Part shown: positions 34,700 to 45,361 of the stretch, piece after piece | Numbering within the stretch: the first letter of the stretch is position 1 | Layout of the letters: each line of letters starts with the position of its first letter | Source: Gnetum montanum | Taxonomy: Eukaryota > Streptophyta > Gnetopsida > Gnetales > Gnetaceae | Assembly: GCA_015680685.1 (NCBI GenBank) | Contig: MNCI01023945.1 | Span: forward strand, 772,061 to 836,060 | Length of the DNA: 64,000 bases | Direction: 5' to 3' | Notes under the pieces: generated by a model | Databases searched by the model: none | Told to the model about the DNA's origin: nothing | What the model saw: the letters and a program-made list of their open reading frames with translations, nothing else | Program-made: the position numbers and the translations under genes

Positions 34700-35990
34700 G
34701 TTGATCAAGAGAGCAACTCACTAATGTGCATGAAACTAACTGAGGGAATAACTTGCACTTACATCGAAAGCATAGATGCATTAGAGCAAGTCTGCTGCCA
34801 ACTTCCAAGCCTGAACCTTGAAAACATCAGTTGGGGGAAGTTGAAAATTCCTGAAAAATTCAAACAAGAGCCCCTAGAATTGAAACCATTGCCCACCGAT
34901 CTGGAATATATGATTATTGAAAATGGAAAATCGGTAATCATCGATGCAAGACTTGCTTCCAAACAAAAAGGAAGACTGCTGAAGGTAATAAACAAGTGGT
35001 TAAAAGCCTTTGCCTGGTCATATCTCGAATTAATTGGAATAGATCCTAGGATATGCAAGCATAGGATTTACTCTGACCCCTCCATGAAACCTCAAAAACA
35101 ACCGCAGAGGTGATTGAACCCAAAATTGAAGCAAGTAGTAAAAGAAGAAATAGAATAGCTTCTTAAGGTTGGGTTCATATATCCCATTGCTGATAGCGAA
35201 TGGGTTAGCCCTCTGGTGATCGTGCCTAAAAAGGGAGGCAAATAGAGGGTGTGCATAGATTTTAGGTTGCTGAACATGGCGACATTTAAGGATCACTTTT
35301 TGTTGCCATTCGTTGACCAATTCTTAGACACCATAGCAGAGCATCACTATTACAATTTTTTGGATGGCTATAGTGGATACAACCAAATATGGATAGCCCT
35401 AGAAGACCAAGCCGAGACAACGTTCACCAATCCTTGGGGAACGTTTGCATATAAAAAAAATGTCGTTTGGCTTGTGTAATGCTCCTGCCACATTTCAACG
35501 CCTAGTTCTAAGAATATTTCAACAGCAGATAGGGAAAGGAGTGGAAGTCTTTATGGACAACTTCTCCACCTATGGAACAAGTTTTGATCAAGCCTTGGAC
35601 CGATTAGAGTAAGCACTGAAAAGATGCGTAGAAACCAATCTAAGGTTCAACTGGTAGAAAAGCCATTTAATGGTCCAAGAAGACATAGTACTTGGGAATA
35701 AGGTTTCACATGCAAGAATAGAGGTAGACCTAGATAAAATTAGGATTATCCAAGGAATCACCCGTCAACCAGAAACTGTCAAAGACATTTGGTCATTCCT
35801 TGGACACACTGGCTACTATAGGAGATTCATTGAGAACTTCTCCAAGATTGCCAAATTGTTGGTAGAGCTAACAAAGAAGGACACACCTTTTGAGTGGACC
35901 AGGGAATGTGAATGAACATTCCAAACTTTGAAATGAAAGCTTGTAGAAACTCCCATTCTATAAGCTCCTGACTAGTCCAGACCATTCCAC
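34700..35990 (+). pseudogene. Element A reverse transcriptase remnant
   Basis: Frame fragments show VSPLVIVPKKGGK (35,205-35,240), VCIDFRLLN, FLDGYSGYNQI (35,358-35,390), FGLCNAPATFQR and FMDNFS (35,550-35,565). The active site is expected to read F/YxDD, and here the second Asp is Asn (GAC to AAC). Also present: FLGHTGYYRRFI (35,796-35,831). Stops include a TGA in an Arg position near 35,111 and a TAG in the Trp position of GGKW near 35,245. Inactive. Confidence 0.93.
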
Positions 35991-35993
35991 ATA

Positions 35994-36400
35994 ATGACTG
36001 ACGCATCCAATTATACTTTAGGAGCCATACTTACACAATTAGATGACCAAAAATGCCCTTACTACATCCATTGTGCAAGTAGAAGTATCACCGGTGCACA
36101 ACTTAACTACACAACTATAAAGAAAGAATTAATGGCTGTAGTGTTTGCACTGGATAAGTTTAGACACTATGTGTTAGGTTACAAAGTGTTCATCCACATG
36201 GATCATAGTGTAATCTGGTTCCTCATGAACAAGCCAACGGTTAGCCCTCGTATTTTACGATGGTTGGTAATCCTACAGGAGTTTGATCTAACGATGATTG
36301 ATCGAAAAGGCACTGAGAACATAGCTGCAGATCATTTATCTCGATTGTGCTGGGATAGCAAAGATGATGAATATGTAATCTCTGATCATTTTCTTGATGA
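35994..36400 (+). pseudogene. Element A RNase H domain remnant
   Basis: Part of a 213-codon open stretch. TDASNYTLGAIL at 35,999-36,034, KKELMAVVFALDKFRHYVLG at 36,121-36,180, and the connection segment ENIAADHLSRL at 36,317-36,350. It is joined to the integrase zinc region by the following linker. The open length does not imply activity, because both flanks are broken. Confidence 0.9.
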
Positions 36401-36599
36401 AGCCCTCTTTGCTGGTGTAGTGAATAACCAACCCATGGAGATGAACTGGTATAATAGAATTCTCACCTATCTCCTTACTCAACAAACACCACAGGAGCTA
36501 GACTTTAGGAAGAAACAACAGTTTCTTCACAGAGCCAAGTACTTCATGGAGATGAATGGACAACTTTACAAAGTATGTCCTGATGGCTTGGTTCGATGG

Positions 36600-37729
36600 T
36601 GCATGCCTGAGGTAGACCAACTGAGAGTTCTCTAAGATGCTCATGAGGGCCCTTGTAGGGGTCACTATGTGGGGAGATGAATGACTCTTAAGATCTTACT
36701 TGCAGGATATTACTGGCCAACATTATTTCGGGATGCCCATCAATTTGTCTGATCTTGTGAGCGTTGTCAATGTGATGGGGGAATGACTGCTAAAATGGAG
36801 GGTCTACAACAATGGATTCAATTGTTAGAACCCTTCAACATTTGGGGAATAGACTTTATGGGGCCCATTACACCAATGTCCAATGGAAAAGCTTACATTG
36901 TAGTTGCCGTAGACTATCTAATGAAATGGGTTGAAGTAGCTACTGTTACAGACTGCACATCATCTACAGCTGCACGATTTGTGCAACAACAAATCATAAA
37001 TAGGTTTGGTGTGCCACGTGCACTTATCTCAGATAATGGAACACACTTCATAGGTGCAACTTTTTGAAAGTTAATGCAACGCTTGGGGTTGAACATAAAT
37101 TGACTACACCTTATCACCCCCAAGCTAATAGACAAGTTGAGGTCACCAACAGGGAGATCACTAAAATATTGACTAGGAAAATTAGCAAGTATAGACGAGA
37201 TTGGAGCACTAAACTGAATGATGCTCTTTAGGCATACCACTCCACCTGGAAACTCCCTATAGGCTATTCTCCCTATGAGTTAGTGTACAGGAAGCTTCCA
37301 ACACTTCTGATTCAAATCGAGCTCCGTACACTATCAATGGCTTGTGACCTCCACCTCGATCTTGATTTGGCACAAAAACAAAGGTTGGCAATTTTAAACG
37401 TGCTAGATGAAAACCGATTAGTTGCCTTGTCATCAAATGAGTTGCACAAGGCATATAACAAGCAACGTCATGACTTGAAGATTTGAAAGGTTAAGTATCA
37501 ACTAGGAGATAAGGTTCTCTACTGGAACCCTACACATGTGCCACAACGCACAAAATTTCAAACACTGTGGAAAGGACCTTACATTATTCATACAACCTTT
37601 CCTTCAGGGGCCATGACCATATACAGACTTGAGAGCCTTGATAAGAGATTGCTAGTCAATGTACAACAAACCAAACCCTTCCATAAATTTAGAATGGTCA
37701 GTGTACATAATACCTCTAAGAAGGGATGA
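36600..37729 (+). pseudogene. Element A integrase remnant
   Basis: Zinc region HEGPCRGHYV...CERCQ (36,640-36,775) with stops. Catalytic core has Asp in WGIDFMGP (about 36,843), Asp in ISDNGTHF (37,032) and Glu near EVTNREI (about 37,140). A GPY/F-like WKGPYIIH (37,570) and LLVNVQQTKPFH follow. The frame ends at 37,729 with no chromodomain. Three in-frame TGA codons in the integrase zinc region sit where Arg is usual. Confidence 0.92.
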
Positions 37730-39674
37730 CCCTACTCACTATTTCAGATCTCCTTCTTCCAACTCAGTCATGGGGGAGACGACCACCTCTACTAACCATT
37801 TGAGGCCCTCAATTCCTTTTTAAGTTTTTGTTTTACAAATTTTTTTTAACTTTTCTTGTTTTTGTTTTGCAACATCGTTTATACTTTTTCATTTATTTGT
37901 GTGATTGTTTGTTTTTGTTTTTGTCTTTGTTTGTTGTTTTTGTTTTGTTAGATTCGTCACCTAATAAGTGCTCCTAATGGTGGTATGAATTGTATTCTAT
38001 TGATTGCTAATGTTTGGTTTTTACCTTTGAGTTATAATGTTGATACTAAGGTATGGTTCTTTTGATATAGCAGGCAATGAGTCCACGTCATCCATGCATT
38101 CATGAATTTCTATGGTCTCTCTTAGCTTGGAACTGTACAGTCCCCTTCCTTAATGATAAAACTATTAACAAATTGGTGACTGGGCATTTCTCAAACTAAG
38201 GAAGGACTCAAGGATTGAAAAGGGTGTGACTTCAAGGGGATTTGATGCATTTGTGCTAGCTATTCTCTTGGGTGCTTGGATGTTTTCTTCTTGAGTTTCC
38301 CTTACCATTCTGACATTGCTCCATTATCGGGAAGTTGAGCCAATAAAAATAAGTCTTTACATGGTGTGGTTCTCACGTAAAAAAAAAACAAACAAACAAA
38401 TAAAAAAAAGTGAGAATTCAAAGCACACCCCTCAGAAAAAATAATCATCTAGGCTACAAGCACTAGTTATGGAACTAAACAAACATGTTCCCTTTAACTA
38501 AGGCCCTTTCTCGCTTCCGACTTTTCCCTTTCTCGTTTCCTCGGAATGGTGGTGACTCTTTGGCGGAAGCATTGTTGTTACTTCAAGTGGATGGATTGGC
38601 CAAGTGTATTAATGCGAAGTCACTGGATGTGGATTGTTTGAGGTTGGATTTGGAATGAGATCTACTCAGTTACATTAACCATAAATACACAAGGGGTTGT
38701 ACACCACCTTGTTCTTGGGACTCCATTCCATTCTCTTCTCCCCATCATTCTTTCTCCATTTTCCATCTCATTGCCATTTGTATTAGTAGTCTATATTTTG
38801 GTTGATGCATTATTTTCTCTTTGGTGAATTCTTGGGGTTAAGTCTTTAACTCTTGCTTCCAAATGACATTTTCAGAGCCTATGGACTCTTTGAATGTGGG
38901 TTTGTCAAGTCATAGAGGGCATGAGCCTGCTTTGGGGAGGACCCACTAGCATTCCTATTTGGTGCATCAATTAACTTCTTTCCCTTAAACATTTCCACAA
39001 TCAACATTTGTTTTTTTCATTCCCATCTTTGAGATCCATTTTATCGACGTTGCTGTTGTTTCTTTTTCTCCATCTTTCTTATTCCTTATCTTTTTCCATT
39101 CTATGGCTACTGGAGGATCGCTTTTAGTCATGGGGGCCTTGGTCCAATTTTTTCAATTTTTTCTAACCCCTACACCTTAGGTAGTCACTAGTGTTATATC
39201 TCTAGAATCCGTATTGGCCATATCACAACTCAGCCAATGGACCTTACACCGAGGCAAGGTATCAACTGTATTGTGATTTACTTATTCTTGCTCATATGTG
39301 ATTGTGTTGTGTGTGTAGATGGCAATCATACAGCAATGGACTGGACTTGGAGGAAACACTTAGGATGGACTGGTGCTAGAACGGTTGTGTAAGGAACAAG
39401 ATTGATGGCACGGTCATGGATGGACAACGGAAGGTGCAATCTTGGCATCGACAACAACACGTCTTTTTCTCTTCTCTTCTCTCTTAGCTGCCAAATAAGG
39501 TTGGATGTCAATTATGTATAGTGTTCACTCTTGTGGTCATGAACACTAATGTTGCCATGTATTGTAATGTTGATCTATTCACATGTCATCCCATTCACCA
39601 TTAGTTTTCATTCAAGTCAATAATCCCATACCTTCCCAATATTTTGTAAGGAACTCGAGGATGAGTTTTCATTC
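37730..39674 (+). other. Element A post-pol non-coding region
   Basis: About 1.9 kb between integrase and polypurine tract. Strongly T-rich with TTTTGTTTTTG runs (37,800-37,960). AGTCATGGGGG motifs occur at 37,766 and 39,126. No ORF of note. Similar sequence lies at 1,500-2,600 (minus). Confidence 0.7.
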
Positions 39675-39687
39675 AGTCATGGGGGTA
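39675..39687 (+). promoter_or_regulatory. Polypurine tract of element A
   Basis: AGTCATGGGGGTA directly precedes the 3' LTR start TGATGAG. The GGGGG core would prime plus-strand synthesis. Confidence 0.75.
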
Positions 39688-40495
39688 TGATGAGCCGCGA
39701 TATTGCATACGCAATATCACATCCACCACGCGATATCGCATACGCGATATCGCGTCCTGTCTCATCTTCTATAAATAAGAGGCAGCACCCTTGGTTCCAG
39801 GGTAGTTAGACTTAGACCCTTAGCTAGACTCTTGCAGTTTTGTCATTCCAGAGTTAGAATTATTTCTGTGTGCTCGTAGTAGGAGTCATAGAGTGAACGG
39901 ATCTTTATTCGAGCAATTTGTACCTGAGCACAATTTTGTGTACGGTAATAAAGACGAACTTTATGATAAACCTTGCAACATACAGATTAAGCTAATTAGT
40001 AATTAATTATTATTTAATGCTTTCCTAGTTAATTAATATCTCTCTCAACCTTCAACCCCCTTAATTAAATACACTTAGTACGATCGCTTCAAGCATGCGT
40101 GTAGCGCTTGGTAACCTAGTAATGATTAGCGTTTGGTAATCCTAGTAGCGTTGCACTAGTTTAGGATGTGTACGACAAGTGGGAATTGATACTGGTGTTA
40201 GGAACATTTAGAAACTAGTTAACGAATAGTTAATGTAAGTTAGCCACTTAGTTCTCTCTCCCTCTCCTTTATTAGTAGAAGACATCAAAAATATAAAAGC
40301 TATAAAAATCATATACCTCAAGCTTACTTAACCATACAATCGTGATAATACAAGTAAGTTTGAGAAGACAATGATTCATTTATCCTGAGTGTTTCATTAA
40401 GGCACGTAAGCACTTAGTCCTTGGAGTTCGACTAGATCGTGTGTGAAACACTTGTATTCGTATGGTTGAGTGTAGGGGTACCTCGCCACTCATCA
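39688..40495 (+). repeat. 3' LTR of element A
   Basis: 808 bp, same ends as the 5' LTR. The first U3 hairpin has changed to GATATTGCATACGCAATATC; both arms have changed and remain complementary. Confidence 0.95.
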
Positions 40496-40500
40496 TCATT

Positions 40501-40915
40501 CAAGAGAAGCTCTAAGATATGATCATTTTAACTACTATAAGAACTACTATAAAAAGGTGAGATGTTATTATTGTAATAAATTTTGACATAAACAATGGAA
40601 GTGCAATTTAAATTATTATCACATGAGCACTTGGTCATATGATAGGATGCCTTGGTCTTATCCAAATATGCCTAGAAATTATTTTTCGTAGGGTAAAAAG
40701 CATAGGCAAACTAATTAGAGAGGAGTCAAGAAGGATTGGACAACTGAAAAGAATAAGGAAGTTCAAAAAGAATGGAGAATCAAGAGGAATGAACATGAGA
40801 ATGAGAAGACTAGCTCCAATAAATTCATGAAACGAAGACAACCCTTGGAAATTGAAGAAGTCTATGCAAGAAGGGAAACCTTACAAGAGGAATCACATTC
40901 TCTATCACTCTAGGC
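40501..40915 (+). pseudogene. Copia-type gag remnant, continued after element A
   Basis: A second knuckle-like stretch, YCNKFGHKQWKC (40,573-40,610), followed by Lys/Arg/Asn-rich sequence with EIEEVYARRETL (about 40,850). Frames are broken. It resumes the host element interrupted at 30,591. Confidence 0.55.
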
Positions 40916-42696
40916 ACCTTAATTCTCAATTGTAAGTAAGGTAAATCAAAGTAAGTAACTATTTCCTTACTTACTAGATATCGTATCAGTATTTAATTTG
41001 GAGAATTAAGAATGATTGAATTGTGTTGATATGTACTAAATTTATTTCTAGCTATGGGATGTTAGCTCCAATAATCTACAAATATTAAGATAAGCACTTA
41101 CAAGAGAAGATATTTGATACTATTAGAATAATTAATTATGGTATCTTTTTTGAATGAATGAGCATAATGTAATTAATCTATAATTGAATGAAAGTTTGTG
41201 GTATTTGTAAACTTTTAAAAGTTTTTATTGAAAAATATTTTGATTCTCCATTGGAATATATATTGATTACATAAAAGCCCCTGATATATTTTTTGGACAC
41301 TCATTGTTGTTTAAATGTCTTATGATTTGACATTATTGTCTAATTTCTTTTGAAATGTTTTTGATGTATGATATTTAAGCATTGGATTTGGTACCTTTAA
41401 TATAATTCATGTATCTTCTAAGAAAAGAATCATTTCAATAGAAATTATTTTCTATCTTAAGGTCTTTCTTGCAAAATTCTAACTTGATATGGCTCTCTAG
41501 ATTTATGGAGACATCTCCTAGTCACTTGTGTAATTCTCAATTATGTGTAATATTTATTTCTATTTTTTTTGTGATGATTTTTATGTGTTTTGCTATAAAT
41601 AATGGGAGACCTTAGTCTTCATACTTGCTCTTAGAATTTTTGTGCAACATGGAGATCATAAAATATTCAGGAGGGAATACCAATCTCTCTACAATAGATG
41701 CATTATGACCAAAGAAACTAGATGTTTCAAAGGATGGGTCATATATGTAGGGGGAGCATCAGTATAGGGAGAGTCTTGAGTGATTCTCTCAAAGATATGA
41801 TATCATAATTGAAAGCTTCCAATCTCTAGAATCTATATAAAAAAACAACAAGAAAGGGCATATTCATCCAGTAACATTTTGAAAGTAAAAGAGGAAATTT
41901 ATTTATGAATCTTTAAAATGGTTACTTAAAGATGGTCTTTATTGGTCAAAGCTCTTGAATTTTATATGCTATATAAACTTACTTATGCTCACTATGTTAA
42001 GGATTTAATGTATGACCTTTTGCATGTTGATAAGTACTCACCTTAGAGATCTTTACTGCTCACAATGGTAGAATGAAACTAGAAAAGGTGTACATAATTT
42101 CTTTTGGTAAGTCATGGGGTATATATATAGGAAATTTTTTTCATATATTAGTTTATGCTTTTTCTAGATGCTTGGTTGTAATCTTTTGATATATTTTGAC
42201 TTTTTTCAGCATGATAAGATGTATTGCTTAAACATTAAATATGCATGTTTTTACTCACCTGTCTTGAAATTGCTCTTAGATTGTTAGAAGAATATTGGTT
42301 TAGAGACAGGTTACTTGGTCTTAAATATCTTTTGAAAAGCTTGGATCAAGTGTGGTTCTTGTTGTTGTGGATCAAGTGTGGTTCTCTTGCAAAATGTTCA
42401 TTTGTTATGCACAATTATATTATGAACCATTTTTAGAGTTGTTTGGATAGATTCTTTTGGGTTTTGTCCATACAAGAGGAGAATTTTGTATGAGAATAGA
42501 TATGCTCATGATGCAATGGCTCTCCATAACTATATGTTTCTATTCTAAAATAATATATCTTTCATAGCAAATTTTTCTTCTTAGATATGTGACTTCTTCA
42601 TTACCCTTTTGTTCATGTCTAAAAAGGGGGAGATGTGCTTAGTATATTGTGATATTATAATTATACTAACCCATTTTCTTAAGTTTTGGACATTAC
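40916..42696 (+). other. Copia-type element interior without recognised pol
   Basis: AT-rich, no RT, integrase or RNase H motif seen. A 22-bp tandem duplication (GGATCAAGTGTGGTTCTtG) lies at 42,343-42,388. Two polypurine tracts, AAAAAGGGGGAGAT, are at about 42,620 and 42,699-42,712. Confidence 0.55.
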
Positions 42697-42698
42697 CA

Positions 42699-42712
42699 AA
42701 AAGGGGGAGATT
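42699..42712 (+). promoter_or_regulatory. Polypurine tract of copia-type element
   Basis: AAAAAGGGGGAGAT immediately upstream of the 3' LTR start. An identical core occurs about 80 bases further upstream. Confidence 0.8.
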
Positions 42713-43966
42713 GTTGACCCTTTAGTATGTCAAAAACTTAATGAAAATGGAGAACAAAGGATGTTTGTATGGTTTTTGTGTTTACATGATAAGATTATGG
42801 ACAAGGACTTCATAGAGCATTGGAAAAAATGAAGATTAGGATAAGGACTTCATAATAGGCATGGAAAAGGACCTCATAAGCAAATTAGGAGCAAGAGAAA
42901 AGGGCTTAAGGACTCATAAGAAAATTTGGGATCACAAGGACTCAAGGGAGCATGGACGAATATGAAGAATTCAAGCTAGATGTGTCTATTTGTGTTGATT
43001 TTTATTGATGAAGATTCTTGGATGTTATGGCATATTTCAAAGTGTTTTTGACTCATTTTGATGAGTCTAGGAGGTTATAAGGTCTATGGGGACCTATTTG
43101 GAAGCATTTGAAGGCTCCCAACATCAAAACAAGTAGTTTCATTTTTACCCCCTATAAAAGAGATGTCTTCCAAAAATAGAAGACATCTCCCCAGACTTGA
43201 GGCCAAATTAAAAAAGAAATCTTTCAGAAATAGTAGATGTCTTCCTTGTGAATACATCTTTATCTCGAAGAAGACATTTCCAGTGACTATTAAATAGATG
43301 TTGCACAAATTTTGAGGTGATTTTGAAAACATATAGGCTATAAGAAGGCTTCATTCTTTTGGAAAATGAGTAAGCTTGGAAAATAATTGAGTGCTAACAT
43401 CAAGAAATCATTGTTTACCTCATTCTATCATTCTTGTACTTCATTTTATTATCTTTTATATTATTGTAAGTGGTCAAAGTGTGTTGTACTTCAAAGTACA
43501 AGGATTAGCAAAGTTAGTTGCATCCTCTCCTTGTAATTTTTGTTTCTCTTTTGTTGCCCTACAGGGTTGATGCACTTCTTACAGGAAGGCATTGTTCTTA
43601 AGCTTGTTGAGATCCTATGGGATTGAGTGTTGGTGTAACACCACAACACTTCAGAGTGGAGCTCAAGTTGTAAAGGTTGTGGAATCCTAGAAATCACATT
43701 CTAAGCTTGTCGAGACCTTTCGGGGTTGAGTGGATTCATGGTGTTGAATCACTCTAGAGTGGAGCTTAGAGCTTGTACAAATTGTGGCACCTTTCAAACC
43801 ACATTTGAGAGCAACAATGTCTAGAGGTGTGTTAGCGAACTACCCTATGAGTGTGGACTATCCAAGTTAGGGAACCATGTTAAATTTGGTGTGTGCTCTT
43901 TGTCTCAATGAATTTTTAATTTGGGGAACTTATTCATCCCTCCCCTTCTAAGTTTAACTATCCTCA
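42713..43966 (+). repeat. 3' LTR of copia-type element
   Basis: 1,254 bp, collinear with 28,289-29,625 with several indels. Shares the AGACATCT-rich segment (43,160-43,275) and the end AGTTTAACTATCCTCA. Confidence 0.85.
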
Positions 43967-44770
43967 CATCTGAGGCTGTAGCTTACACGAGCATAGTGTA
44001 TTTGGCTAAAGCATATGTAAACAAAGGGAAAATAAAATACACTACAACTACAACTAAGCCAACAATTTTTTCCAATGTATTAGTGCTAAGAAAAAATCAA
44101 ACAAGGCTATAGCATATGTGAGAAATTTTTTTTATAGAAAATGTATATGCAAAAAACTATAAAGACAAGGAGTAGGAAAAATGTTGTATAGTGTAATGAT
44201 GAAAATAAATTTTGAATTGTATAGTGTAGGAAACAGGGGTAGCACTGTGCACACTGGAATTGTAAGATATCAAAAATAATTTAAAATTAAAATTTGTAAG
44301 TATAATAGTGAAATTGGCTACACAATAAAATGATGGGTTATAGATAAGCCAAAATGTTTTTTTTTGTTTTGCCAAATGCACTACTATCATAGGGTAGAAA
44401 TAGCTAGAGAAATGTTTTTGTAGATGGGTTTTGGCTAAGAAGTTAGGTGAAGGCCCTCCTTCTAGGCTAGAAAACTATAGCAATAGAAAAAATCAATGTT
44501 GAAAAATCAAAAAGTCCTATTCGAAACAGTTTTAACCCCATGATTCACAGGCCTTGAAAGGATCTAGGGCATCTTAAATAGTCTTGCCAATTTCTTAAAC
44601 ACTAAAAAGGTTTATTATCAAGAGGAGTAAATGAGAAATGAGTGAAAACATATGAAAGTAAGGTTTCACACTAATTCCAAGAGTAGACAAGGTTAAGTAA
44701 GGAACAATATGACAACAATAAACTTCAAACAAGGTTAAGTAAGGTAGTTTCATTTCACAAGTCAACATAT
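43967..44770 (-). other. Element C leader, right part
   Basis: Minus-strand sequence similar to that before the leader minisatellite of element D (49,740-50,025), for example CATTACACTATACAACATT-like stretches. This suggests that element C continues here beyond the copia insertion. No primer site or LTR end was found. Confidence 0.4.
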
Positions 44771-44773
44771 TGG

Positions 44774-45200
44774 GTTAATTTCATAGTCAATTTTATCAGC
44801 ATGATCTGTTGGCCTTTTGGTGGTTTTACTAAAGCAAGATAGGTAGCATATTATATTGTAAAAACCATTTTGCCAAGAAAGAGCAATGTATAAAATTAAT
44901 TTCATTGTCTATTTCATTCTTGCAGCATGTTTAACCTTTAGTATTTTTTGTTGATGATCTACAGGGCCTACATATCATCACTATTGAACATATGGGTAGT
45001 TTTTTAGGTTAGAAAAATCATTCTTCCATCAAGTGTTAGTGTGTAGAGTTAATTTCATTTTCATTTTCATTTTAGCAATATGTTTGGGGCATACTTGGGC
45101 TTATTTGGACAATTATGCACAACATGTTTAAGTTAGAGCAAGGAATTTCTTATCAAACCTTAGTGTGCGACATTCATTTCAATTTTAATTTCATCCCAAC
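44774..45200. repeat. Degenerate ~120-150-bp tandem repeat
   Basis: Four units start near 44,774, 44,895, 45,048 and 45,172 with RTTAATTTCAT followed by a CAGCATGTTTG-like segment. Old and divergent. Confidence 0.55.
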
Positions 45201-45361
45201 AGTGTATAGGGGAGGCTGGGATCTTAAAACCTTATCATTACAACATATCTAGGAAATTTTGATTTTTCATACCATTGGTGCTAAACATATTAGAGAAAAC
45301 TTGGGAATTTCAAGCTTCTCATATTGACAGTTAGAGGCAGAAGAACTGAGATCTAGTAGCC

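Larger units (their letters stand above)
30592..40495 (+). mobile_element. Element A: complete Ty3/gypsy (Athila/Tat-like) retrotransposon, 9,904 bp
   Basis: Two 808-bp LTRs (30,592-31,399 and 39,688-40,495) with 7-bp ends TGATGAG/CTCATCA. Perfect 5-bp target duplication TCATT (30,587-30,591 and 40,496-40,500). tRNA-Asp primer site, gag, protease, RT, RNase H, integrase in Ty3 order, no chromodomain, about 2 kb of post-pol non-coding sequence, and a polypurine tract. My count by eye is about 70 differences between the LTRs (8-9%), so the insertion is old. All genes are broken and the element is inactive. Confidence 0.96.
28289..43966 (+). mobile_element. Ty1/copia-type LTR element interrupted by element A
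   Basis: LTRs at 28,289-29,625 and 42,713-43,966 start TGTTGACC and end CCTCA. The primer site and gag are on the left. Polypurine tracts are on the right. Element A with its TCATT duplication splits the interior (30,592-40,500). The remaining interior is only about 3.2 kb, with gag-like sequence but no recognised pol, so it is non-autonomous or deleted (SIRE/Maximus-like by gag features, inference). Flanks CATAC and CATCT match 3 of 5 as a decayed target duplication. It appears to sit within the leader of element C. Confidence 0.8.

Noticed and set aside
30592-40495. Element A as a currently active retrotransposon
   Set aside because: Complete structure and target duplication, but LTRs differ by about 8-9%, the genes carry many stops and the RT active site is altered.
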